Shown here piece by piece: positions 17,915 to 25,806 of a stretch of DNA of 64,000 nt. Position 1 is the stretch's first letter; every line of letters starts with the position of its first letter. The notes beneath the pieces were generated by a model. The model worked only from the letters and a program-made list of their open reading frames with translations. It was not told the DNA's origin and made no database searches. The DNA comes from Oscillospiraceae bacterium (GTDB lineage: Bacteria; Bacillota; Clostridia; Oscillospirales; CAG-272): assembly GCA_015064155.1 (NCBI GenBank), contig SVST01000005.1, positions 1 through 64,000 of the forward strand. The letters are read 5' to 3'. Made by a program: the position numbers and the translations under genes.

Positions 17915-18337
17915 TTAAAGTCCAAGTGCCTCCAGCTCGTGAAGAAGCTGTTCCACGTCCTCCTCGTCCTTCAGCCTTGCGTAGGTTGCCTCCGACCAGA
18001 TCTCGGCATACTCACCGCAGCCCACGATCACCACAGGCTTTTCGATCTCGGCATGCGTAACCAACTCGGGCGGCAAAACCACTCTGCCCTGAGAATCGGG
18101 TGTTACCTGCGTCAAAGACGCGTGCAGATAACGAAGAATCCGTTCGGCGAGATTTCGGTTTTGCTCTCGCAGAGGCTTGGTGTAGGCTTCCCATCCACTT
18201 AGGGAATACATCTTCAGGCAGTTTTCACGAATATCCTTTGCGATCACAAAGGTTTCTCCCAGCTCCTCGCGCAGCTTTGCGGGAACGAAGATTCGATTTT
18301 TCGCATCCATATTGTGTCTGTATTCTCCACCCAGCAT
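17915..18337 (-). CDS. mraZ: MraZ, transcriptional regulator of the dcw operon
   Basis: 140 aa with two SpoVT/AbrB-like halves: MLGGEYRHNMDAKNRIFVPA then VTPDSQGRVVLPPEL. MraZ forms ring oligomers that bind tandem boxes in front of its own operon. The ATG at 18337 has AAAGGAGG nine bases upstream; longer in-frame starts would run into the operator and are rejected. Boxes of the known MraZ type lie at 18385-18424, just downstream of the promoter, supporting autoregulation. Confidence 0.96.
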   Translation of the reverse strand: MLGGEYRHNMDAKNRIFVPAKLREELGETFVIAKDIRENCLKMYSLSGWEAYTKPLREQNRNLAERILRYLHASLTQVTPDSQGRVVLPPELVTHAEIEKPVVIVGCGEYAEIWSEATYARLKDEEDVEQLLHELEALGL

Positions 18338-18384
18338 ATTCGTCTGCCTCCTTTCCTCTAAAACGGCTGTTTTGGCGAAATTTT

Positions 18385-18424
18385 GCTCCATTTTCAAACA
18401 CTTCGCTCCATTTCCCGCCACTTT
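18385..18424 (-). promoter_or_regulatory. MraZ operator, four 10-bp boxes
   Basis: On the minus strand four consecutive 10-mers read AAAGTGGCGG, GAAATGGAGC, GAAGTGTTTG and AAAATGGAGC. They share an RAARTGKNNN pattern with exact 10-bp phasing, close to the AAAGTGGNNN box known for MraZ. They start at the predicted transcription start, so bound MraZ would block initiation or escape. Confidence 0.8.
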
Positions 18425-18430
18425 GAGTAT

Positions 18431-18459
18431 ATTATACTATATAAATTTCAAAATCGCAA
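18431..18459 (-). promoter_or_regulatory. Promoter of the dcw operon (mraZ)
   Basis: Minus strand TTGCGA (18454-18459), 17-bp spacer, TATAAT (18431-18436). It drives mraZ through ftsQ, since gaps within the run are short and no internal terminator is visible. Confidence 0.85.
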
Positions 18460-18623
18460 TAGGTTTTTGAAAATTTTTTCAAAAAAATTTCAATTTTTTT
18501 CGTCTTTTTTCATGCGTTGAAAAAAGGACGCCGATCAAATGCACCATTTTTCGCTCGCTTGGTAAAAAAACGGGGTCTGTCCCTCCGATTTTGCTTTTTT
18601 GCAGGCGAAGTTTTTGAAAATGC

Positions 18624-18652
18624 TTGACGCATTTCTGAAAATATGGTATACT
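18624..18652 (+). promoter_or_regulatory. Promoter of the large helicase gene
   Basis: TTGACG (18624-18629), 17-bp spacer, TATACT (18647-18652) on the plus strand. Together with the mraZ promoter it accounts for the ~350-base divergent gap at 18338-18685; the AT-rich stretch 18460-18620 holds nothing else I recognise. Confidence 0.85.
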
Positions 18653-18685
18653 GATATGTAAACACATTTCAGGGAAAGGAAATCA

Positions 18686-21600
18686 GTGGGACCGATGAAA
18701 CGCACGCCAAACAAATCACCCAAGGAAAAATTGATACCGGCGCTATTGGGGCTTCGGCAAAAGATCAGGGATAAGGAAAAACGGAAAACCGGTCGCACAC
18801 CGATCGTTTGCACCGACGAATCCATCCGCGTGATCGCAGAGCTTCGTCCTCGCAAGCCCTCGGACTTCTACTGTATTCCCGGAGTAGGTCCCGCTTTCGT
18901 TGAAAAATACGCCCACCAATTTTTAAAGGTCCTGGAAAAGTATGACCCCGTGACACACGAAAATCGGGAGCCGATTCCTCCCAAGGTGGAACAAACGCTT
19001 CGCGAGCTTTCCAAAAAGCTGATTAACATCAACAAGCGAAACCGTATGCTGTACCTGCCGCGGCTTGCCGCGAAATACGCCGTCGATTTATACGACGACA
19101 CGGGATTGTACAATCCGCTTGATCTTCTGTTTAATACACGCACGAAAACCGAAATTGCAAGCAGCGCGTCGCGCAGACTTGCCGTCAAGGAGCGTCACCG
19201 TCACCTTTGCACGCTGCTCCGCGAAGCCACGCGGGATCTGCGCGAAAAGGGGCAGAACGATCTGTACGTTGCCTACCCCTTTGCCGAAGGAATGCTTCCG
19301 AACGGGGACTTCGGCTTGCGTGCCCCGCTTTGCTTGTTTCCCGTCACCGTGGAACGAAACGGAAATGCCGTCATACTCGCGCTTGATCATACCCGCGACG
19401 TCATGTACAACGGAACGCTGATTTTGGCACACGACAAATTCAACGCCGTTTCCAAGCCGTTGCCCGATTGCACGCTTGACGAAAGCAATCCCGATACGTT
19501 CCTTTCCGATCTGTTAAAGTTTTATGCCGACAACGGTGTCAACATTGTATACGACAGCAACGAGCTGAAGAAATTCAAAGAATACACGGCCGACAGCTTC
19601 GCGCGCAACGCAGGCAATTCCCTCAAGTTGGTACATCACATCGTGGTAGGAAAATTCCCTGCGTATTCCAATGCGATTCAACGCGATTTTGAAGAGCTGG
19701 TCAACAAAAAGCTCATCAACCGTCCCGTTGTCAATCTGCTTTCCGATTACGGCTCAATCGACTTTTATTCGGAAAATCAAAACGACGCGCTGGAATTGAA
19801 TTCGCCCGGCAAAAGAATGCAGATCAGCGAGCATTCGCTGACCTATATTCACGCACTCAACAACTCGCAAGAGGCAGTGCTGCGCGCCGCGGAATTGATG
19901 GATGAGCTTGTCGTAGAGGGTCCTCCCGGCACGGGAAAATCCCAAACCATTACCAGCTTGATTACACAATTTGTCAAGCAAGGCAAGAACGTTTTGATGG
20001 TGTCGGAAAAGAAAACCGCGCTGGACGTCGTCTATTCGCGCCTGGGGAATCTTTCGCGCTATTCGATCATGGTGGACGACGCAACCAACAAGGATCTTTT
20101 TTATACACAGCTCGAGCGTCTGCTACAGCACGAGCCCGACGTATCCCCCATGCAGGCTCTTGATCTGTCACGTCTGTCCAACGAAATCGACACCGACTTT
20201 GCTACGCTGGAGCTGATTGCAAGCAAGCTGTTCACGCCTTGCCAATTCGGTGTTTCTCCCTATATTCTGTATATGGAAAACAAGCCTCCAAATTTCACCG
20301 ATCACGAGGCGGCCGGAACCTACCGTACGATTCGCACCATGATCGGAGAAGATCTGATGCGCCTTTCGTATCAAGAGCTTTCCGATATCCATAAAAAATT
20401 CGAAAACGGACAGTTGACCGACAGCTTGGATCTGTATCATATCACCACCGAACGCTTCCCCTGGTTTTTAAAAATGCAGGACGATCTCTCGGGATACGAT
20501 CTGATCCTTCTTTCCGAAGCAATTGACAGCCTGCTGCTCCCAATCGACAACTGGAAAGCACTTCCCTTTTTGCAGCGGCTTTCCGAGAAGGGTCGATTGA
20601 AAAAAGAAATCCTGCAACGTACAAAATCCTACTTCCGACACGCATCGGGCGGCTATATCACGCGGCTCTTTTTGGAGCAATCCGATGCGGTGAAGCAAAG
20701 CCTGAGGGAATACACCGAGGGCTATGCCAATCTGAAGCCGGTGGTTGCGAGTCTTACGAAAAACGAAACCGCCTACCTCTCCGCGCTTCGTAAAATCCAC
20801 AAGGTATGCGGCAAAAACGTATTGGATTGGAACCAAGATCTGTACAACACCATCCTATTTGAGCATATCCAACGCTTCGAAGCCGAAAACCGCACGTTGC
20901 TCCCCAAGGTTGCATCCTTTGACAAGATCGTGCATTCCATCGAACGCGCAATCGGTGAAAAGCAAAAGCTCTCGGGGGATGTGCTGGAAAGAGTCCTTTC
21001 CCACAATCTGCGTTATATCAACGCATCCAAAAGGAAAGGCGAGATCTGCCGCACCATGGAAAGCAAACGACGTCCGGGTGTTGCCAAGTTTATTCAAAAG
21101 TTCGACTTTGAAATATTCAAATCGGTCAAGATCTGGCTGATGTCACCCGACGCGGTTTCCGAGCTGCTGCCGCAGGAAAACGGCTTATTCGATCTCTTGA
21201 TTTTCGACGAGGCTTCTCAGCTCTACATTGAAAAAGCCATTCCCTCCATCGTCCGCGCAAAGAAGGTTGTCATTGCGGGCGACCACAAGCAGCTGCGTCC
21301 CTCCAGTCTTGGTGACGGACGCTTCTCGCTTGATGACTCGATGCTTGACGAGGATGCCGAAATTGCGGCGGCATTGGAGGAGGAAAGCCTGTTGGATCTG
21401 GCGCGCTTCCGTTATCCCGACGTCCTTTTGAATACGCATTACCGGTCGAAATACGAGGAGCTGATCGACTTTTCCAACTATGCGTTCTATAAGGGGAAAT
21501 TGCTCGTAGCCCCCAACACCGATACGCCGAAAAAGCCTCCGATTGAGGTGCATTTGATGAAAAATGCCGTATGGCAGGATCGCACCAACCGCAAAGAGGC

Positions 21601-22456
21601 AGAAGAAGTGGTTGCGCTGATCAAGCAGATTTTTGCAACCCGACAAGGAAACGAAACGATCGGCGTGATTACCTTCAATATCGCCCAGCGCGATACCGTT
21701 TACGATGTCATTGAAGAAGAAATGCTGAAGGATGCCAAATTTGCATCGCAAATCCGCGCTGAAATGGCTCGCAAGGACAACGGTGAGGATACGGGGCTCT
21801 TCGTCAAGAATATCGAAAGCGTGCAGGGAGATGAACGCGATATTATCATTTTCTCGATCGGCTATGCCAAAAATGAAAGCGGAAAATTGATGCACAATTT
21901 TGGCTGGCTCAACCAAAAGGGCGGCGAAAACCGCTTGAACGTTGCCATCAGCCGCGCAAAGAAAAAGATCCATATCGTAACCTCTTTCATGCCGCACGAG
22001 CTGAGCACCGACGACATGAAAAACGACGGACCGCGCATTTTGAAGCGGTATTTGGAATATGCGTTTGCCGTCAGCAACAACGACAAGAAAGAAGCAGAGC
22101 GTATTCTGCAATCCTTCGGGGATGCCAACGGAAACGCTCCACTTGCCGTGGAAACCGAGCATGCCAAAAAGGTTGCTTCGGCACTTCGCGAAAAAGGCTA
22201 CGACGTAGAAGAACAGGTGGGAATCGGCGGCTACCGCATCGACATTGCCATCCGTAAGAACGGAAAATACGTTCTCGGATTGGAATGTGACGGAAAGCTG
22301 TACAACCGTCCGTCCTCGGCGCGTGAGCGTGACTACCACCGCCAAAAATATTTGGAGTCCCGCGGATGGCGCATCATGCGAATCTGGAGCATGGATTGGT
22401 GGCGAAACAGCAACCGCGAAATCCAAAAAATCTCAACTATCGTTGACAGCCTATAA
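18686..22456 (+). CDS. HRDC + DUF4011/superfamily 1 helicase + Vsr-like nuclease protein
   Basis: 1256 aa. Residues ~45-88 form an HRDC-like domain (RPRKPSDFYCIPGVGPAFVE). A DUF4011-type region follows (~100-380, with LININKRNRMLYLPR). The SF1 helicase core has Walker A GPPGTGKSQT near 412, Walker B LLIFDEASQ near 841, motif III GDHKQLRP near 864, SVQGDERDIIIFS near 1047 and LNVAISRAKKKI near 1087. The C-terminus (~1165-1250) is a Vsr/DUF559-type endonuclease fold: GYRIDIAIRKNGK, LGLECDG and ARERDYHRQKYLESRGW. The start is GTG at 18686, six bases after AAAGG. The DUF4011-helicase-Vsr arrangement is known from single-protein anti-phage systems; the role here is inferred from architecture. Confidence 0.85.
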   Translation: MGPMKRTPNKSPKEKLIPALLGLRQKIRDKEKRKTGRTPIVCTDESIRVIAELRPRKPSDFYCIPGVGPAFVEKYAHQFLKVLEKYDPVTHENREPIPPKVEQTLRELSKKLININKRNRMLYLPRLAAKYAVDLYDDTGLYNPLDLLFNTRTKTEIASSASRRLAVKERHRHLCTLLREATRDLREKGQNDLYVAYPFAEGMLPNGDFGLRAPLCLFPVTVERNGNAVILALDHTRDVMYNGTLILAHDKFNAVSKPLPDCTLDESNPDTFLSDLLKFYADNGVNIVYDSNELKKFKEYTADSFARNAGNSLKLVHHIVVGKFPAYSNAIQRDFEELVNKKLINRPVVNLLSDYGSIDFYSENQNDALELNSPGKRMQISEHSLTYIHALNNSQEAVLRAAELMDELVVEGPPGTGKSQTITSLITQFVKQGKNVLMVSEKKTALDVVYSRLGNLSRYSIMVDDATNKDLFYTQLERLLQHEPDVSPMQALDLSRLSNEIDTDFATLELIASKLFTPCQFGVSPYILYMENKPPNFTDHEAAGTYRTIRTMIGEDLMRLSYQELSDIHKKFENGQLTDSLDLYHITTERFPWFLKMQDDLSGYDLILLSEAIDSLLLPIDNWKALPFLQRLSEKGRLKKEILQRTKSYFRHASGGYITRLFLEQSDAVKQSLREYTEGYANLKPVVASLTKNETAYLSALRKIHKVCGKNVLDWNQDLYNTILFEHIQRFEAENRTLLPKVASFDKIVHSIERAIGEKQKLSGDVLERVLSHNLRYINASKRKGEICRTMESKRRPGVAKFIQKFDFEIFKSVKIWLMSPDAVSELLPQENGLFDLLIFDEASQLYIEKAIPSIVRAKKVVIAGDHKQLRPSSLGDGRFSLDDSMLDEDAEIAAALEEESLLDLARFRYPDVLLNTHYRSKYEELIDFSNYAFYKGKLLVAPNTDTPKKPPIEVHLMKNAVWQDRTNRKEAEEVVALIKQIFATRQGNETIGVITFNIAQRDTVYDVIEEEMLKDAKFASQIRAEMARKDNGEDTGLFVKNIESVQGDERDIIIFSIGYAKNESGKLMHNFGWLNQKGGENRLNVAISRAKKKIHIVTSFMPHELSTDDMKNDGPRILKRYLEYAFAVSNNDKKEAERILQSFGDANGNAPLAVETEHAKKVASALREKGYDVEEQVGIGGYRIDIAIRKNGKYVLGLECDGKLYNRPSSARERDYHRQKYLESRGWRIMRIWSMDWWRNSNREIQKISTIVDSL

Positions 22457-22463
22457 AAAAATA

Positions 22464-22492
22464 GTCATAACCATCGCATCGATGGTTATGAC
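22464..22492. terminator. Hairpin after the helicase gene
   Basis: Perfect 13-bp stem GTCATAACCATCG/CGATGGTTATGAC with a 3-base loop, starting 7 bases after the stop. No T tract follows on the plus strand, so it may stabilise the 3' end rather than terminate. The rest of 22457-22617 holds a weak TTGACT...TATTTT promoter-like pair (22568-22595) for the next gene. Confidence 0.5.
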
Positions 22493-22617
22493 TTAAGTAC
22501 GTGTAACAACAGGAACTTACGGTTTGAGATGTCTTCTTTTGAACACACACTTTTTTCGCAAAACCTATTGACTTTATTCAGCAAATTTCTATTTTATCCG
22601 TATTGGAGGAAACAAAC

Positions 22618-23709
22618 GTGAATCAGCAAGAACAATTGATCGAGCAAAAATCCAATGACCCCATATACATGAAAAAATACTTAAAAATCGCATTGGATAT
22701 TGAAACAGAGGTCTTGTTATGGAACGATGCTTTGAAAACAAATCGCGAGCATCTGGAATGTACGAATAAAAGAATCGAACAACTCCAAGCCACAAAGCGA
22801 GATGCCGATATGTTTGAAAACACAAAAGAAAGCAAGCGTGCCTCTATACAAGAACAAATAGCACTTCTTGAAGAGCAAAGAGAAGAAGAGGAAAAAAACA
22901 AAAAAAGTAAGAAAACAAAAAGAAAAATTATATTTTGTTTTGTTTTTGTCCTAATAGCAATCGCGTCTTATTTTGTGCTCCCCCTTGTACCCCCCTTTGA
23001 GTCTTTGAGTGATAAGGAATTGCCGTTACGGCTGATTGTGTCGGTATTGTTTTCCATAGGCCTTGGAATAGTTTTCATACCTACCCTTTTGGTACTTGCC
23101 GTAATAAAACATTTTTTGCTTGGAACCGGTAAAAATAACACAACAACAGAACTACAAAATTTAAACTTCAGGCTTTCCACATTAGAACGTCAAGAAAGAG
23201 AAACACGCGTTAACAATCAACAAGTTGCTACCTATTTGCCTCAAGAGATACGCAAACAAACATTTTTGGTGGATAGAATAAACTATATCCAACAAAATTT
23301 CGAGGAAACAAAAAGAATGCGCGATGTCGTATATGACGAGGGGGTTTTGCCGCAAAAATATCAAAACATCATAAGTGTTGCATCCCTATATCAATTTTTA
23401 GCAAACGGAATCTGCACGCAAATAAAAGGACACGGCGGAATATACGACACATATGAATATCATGTAAAATTAAATGATATCATTACGAATTTGATAGAAA
23501 TCAGAAAGGATTTGCATCGAATCCAAACGAATCAAGAAATACTATATGATAAGCTTGGTGACATACACGAAACATTAAACGAAATCAATGAGGGAATTCA
23601 TAATGCAGCAAAGGAAATCTCCTCCAATACCGCGATGACTGCTGAAGCAACAAAACGCACCGCAATAGCTACAGAGTGGAACAATCGAGAAACATGGTAT
23701 ATGTACTGA
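22618..23709 (+). CDS. Coiled-coil membrane protein, unrecognised, AT-rich
   Basis: 363 aa. Residues ~20-105 form a charged coiled coil, then two membrane segments (about 107-128 and 140-165). A second long, mainly helical region (~175-363) faces the same side and ends with helix repeats containing Asn/Thr. The GTG at 22618 has GGAGG seven bases upstream; an in-frame TTG at 22603 is part of that site. Codon use is much more AT-rich than the neighbours (many AAA, ATA, AAC/AAT), suggesting recent acquisition. It follows the helicase-nuclease gene on the same strand, so it could be its partner in a defence unit, but I recognise no domain. Confidence 0.7.
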   Translation: MNQQEQLIEQKSNDPIYMKKYLKIALDIETEVLLWNDALKTNREHLECTNKRIEQLQATKRDADMFENTKESKRASIQEQIALLEEQREEEEKNKKSKKTKRKIIFCFVFVLIAIASYFVLPLVPPFESLSDKELPLRLIVSVLFSIGLGIVFIPTLLVLAVIKHFLLGTGKNNTTTELQNLNFRLSTLERQERETRVNNQQVATYLPQEIRKQTFLVDRINYIQQNFEETKRMRDVVYDEGVLPQKYQNIISVASLYQFLANGICTQIKGHGGIYDTYEYHVKLNDIITNLIEIRKDLHRIQTNQEILYDKLGDIHETLNEINEGIHNAAKEISSNTAMTAEATKRTAIATEWNNRETWYMY

Positions 23710-23790
23710 TTTTACGTATACGTCCAAATCACGTTTTTGCTATAAAAAACAGACATAAAAATCGCAAATCAGATATTTTATAAAGCAAAC

Positions 23791-23826
23791 TACCCCACGC
23801 AGTTCATTTTTTGACTGCGTGGGGTG
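23791..23826. terminator. Bidirectional terminator
   Basis: Stem ACCCCACGCAGT paired with ACTGCGTGGGGT around a T-rich loop, flanked by AAA on the left and GGTTTATTTT on the right, between convergent genes ending at 23709 and 23835. Confidence 0.85.
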
Positions 23827-23834
23827 GTTTATTT

Positions 23835-24596
23835 TCATTTTTTCGCAACCAGGAAGAGATCTCCCTTTCGCGCAGCTACGAAGTATTCTCGCGTACCCGC
23901 GCCAACGGTATATACGTTCCCCTCCTGACGGATCGGGAAATCCGACGATACGCTTCCGTGCTTGCTCTCCCAAGTCAAGCAGAGATCGGTGTTTGTGGGA
24001 ATTTCAAGACTCACGTCCCCGTCCCTTGCCGTGATCGACAACCAATCGGGCGCGTATACCGAACGCCACTCCACGTTCCCTTTTTCGCAGGACACCGTAA
24101 GACTCGACGTCGCAACGTCACGCATCGAAACATTGCCTGCGGCAGATGTAACCGACAGTGATTGCATCTGTTCAAACATCGCTTGCGGAATGCGAAGAAT
24201 CAGCTTTTTCTCCTTACTTCCCTTTCCGAAAAACCATCCCGATTTGCGGCATTTGATGCGCAAGGTCTTACCGTCCTCGCTCACACACCAACGAACGCGC
24301 GCCGAATCGGTCAATTCGGATTCGGATTCCTCGGTCAAGGAAATCGACACGTCTTCACAAGCAACGATCTCCACGTCACCGCGCAGCCAATCCACCTCGA
24401 TCGACTCAATTGCACTGCCGTAAACCGTGCCGTCCCCTACTTGATATCCCTTGGCATCGTAGGTGTAGTTTGTCCAACCGAACGTGATGGCACCGTCGAA
24501 CACCGTAGCGTTCAAAACGCCGATAATAACCGCCGCAAGTATCAAAATCCCCACGATCAAAAGGGTTAAAAACAAAGGCTTCTTCCATTTTTTCAT
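23835..24596 (-). CDS. Membrane-anchored DUF4097-like beta-helix protein
   Basis: 253 aa. N-terminal basic residues and a membrane segment (~7-30) anchor an extracytoplasmic domain of repeated beta strands: IESIEVDWLRGDVEI, LSVTSAAGNVSMRD, LTVSCEKGNVEWRS and LSITARDGDVSLEIP. These G-[DN]-V turns are the pattern of the DUF4097/LiaG putative-adhesin family. Last gene of the MBOAT-DHHW operon, 23 bases after the DHHW gene. The family is linked to envelope stress sensing in Bacilli; function here is unproven. Confidence 0.7.
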   Translation of the reverse strand: MKKWKKPLFLTLLIVGILILAAVIIGVLNATVFDGAITFGWTNYTYDAKGYQVGDGTVYGSAIESIEVDWLRGDVEIVACEDVSISLTEESESELTDSARVRWCVSEDGKTLRIKCRKSGWFFGKGSKEKKLILRIPQAMFEQMQSLSVTSAAGNVSMRDVATSSLTVSCEKGNVEWRSVYAPDWLSITARDGDVSLEIPTNTDLCLTWESKHGSVSSDFPIRQEGNVYTVGAGTREYFVAARKGDLFLVAKK

Positions 24597-24619
24597 AGCA
24601 AAATCCTCATTTCCAACGC

Positions 24620-25795
24620 TTAGCGAAGCCTTTTCAGCTTGTTATCGCAAGCGATGTTTTCTATCGTATAAACCAACAAAACGCGGTCTGCGTCATAGGC
24701 TTCTACCTGCTTGGCAACGTTTGTAAAATCGGCTCTGACCGACGAAAGATTGAGCAGAACCAGATCAAAGTGCTGTGCAAGAAAGGGTGCCAACGCATTG
24801 GCAAAGCTGTCCTTCAAAAGGAGTAGCGTGGGACGGTCGGTCGCGCCCTTTTTGATGATGGTCACAACGTCGTGTGTCCCGTCCAAAAAAGCCGAATATT
24901 TGTCCTTTTTCGTAAGATACTCGCGGCTGTAAAAATCGGAAAGCTCCCGTCCGTCGGCAACCACCGAAAACTCCGATTCATTTCCAAGCAACCAAAATTC
25001 CACGCTGTCAGGCGAAACGAACTTCATTCCCCCGGCAGACCAGGCAGTGCCGTAAAAATCCTCCGACACCGTTTGAATCGCAAACGCGCTTTCGGGAAGC
25101 ACTGCTTCCTCCATTCCAAAGGAGCGCATCACCTCTACGTAGGCATAATATGCCCCCCGCGTCGTCCAGTGATGGTCTGTTTTGTAGTAGACGTACTCTC
25201 CGTCCTCGTGCTTTTGACGCAAAAGATCAACGGTTTCGATACGGGAAACCGAGGGATCAAGATAGCCGTCCAGTGCCTGCATCAGCTCTTGCCCCAAGTC
25301 GTTGGAATACGCAAAGGACGAAGCCGTGATATCAATCGTCCGTCCCGTAAACAGGACGTGGAACGGAACCGCAGAATTTTTTGCGGCTCGGTTTACTCCG
25401 TCCGCGCCAAGGCGGATATGCTCGTCGTCAAAGCCGTCAAAATCCGATACGGTGTCCCCGTCTGCATCTTTGACGTCAAACAATCGCGTAGCAAGCTGTC
25501 CGTTTTCCCCCAGAAGAACTCCGTTGTTCTCGCCCTTTCCGAGTGCAATTTCCGAAAATCCCTTCACTCCCACAAAAAGATCGCGCAAGGGAAATTGATC
25601 GGCAAAATAATCGTTGATCTGCTCGGAGTAGCTCCCGTTTGCCAGCTTGTGCCAACTAAAATCCGGAAGCGTACGCAGACTGCGGTTTTCCTCTTCCGAA
25701 AAGTCGTGATCGGGGCTGAGCAAAAAAGCCGTTGCAAATCCAAAAATCAGCACAAGAAACAGAATCACCGTTGCACAGTTGATCGTTTTTCTCAT
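24620..25795 (-). CDS. DHHW-family (AlgX/AlgJ-like) extracytoplasmic protein
   Basis: 391 aa with an N-terminal membrane anchor (~8-27). The motif YYKTDHHWTTRGAYYAY around residue 190 gives the DHHW family its name and is the catalytic His-containing block of SGNH-like acyl-transfer enzymes; LLLKDSFANALAPFL near 335 supplies the conserved Asp-Ser. The ATG at 25795 has AAGGAG upstream. It is 11 bases downstream of an MBOAT acyltransferase gene, the usual partner: MBOAT brings an acyl group across the membrane and the DHHW/AlgX-type protein passes it to a glycan. The acceptor polymer is unknown. Confidence 0.85.
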   Translation of the reverse strand: MRKTINCATVILFLVLIFGFATAFLLSPDHDFSEEENRSLRTLPDFSWHKLANGSYSEQINDYFADQFPLRDLFVGVKGFSEIALGKGENNGVLLGENGQLATRLFDVKDADGDTVSDFDGFDDEHIRLGADGVNRAAKNSAVPFHVLFTGRTIDITASSFAYSNDLGQELMQALDGYLDPSVSRIETVDLLRQKHEDGEYVYYKTDHHWTTRGAYYAYVEVMRSFGMEEAVLPESAFAIQTVSEDFYGTAWSAGGMKFVSPDSVEFWLLGNESEFSVVADGRELSDFYSREYLTKKDKYSAFLDGTHDVVTIIKKGATDRPTLLLLKDSFANALAPFLAQHFDLVLLNLSSVRADFTNVAKQVEAYDADRVLLVYTIENIACDNKLKRLR

Positions 25796-25806
25796 AATTG
25801 TACTCC

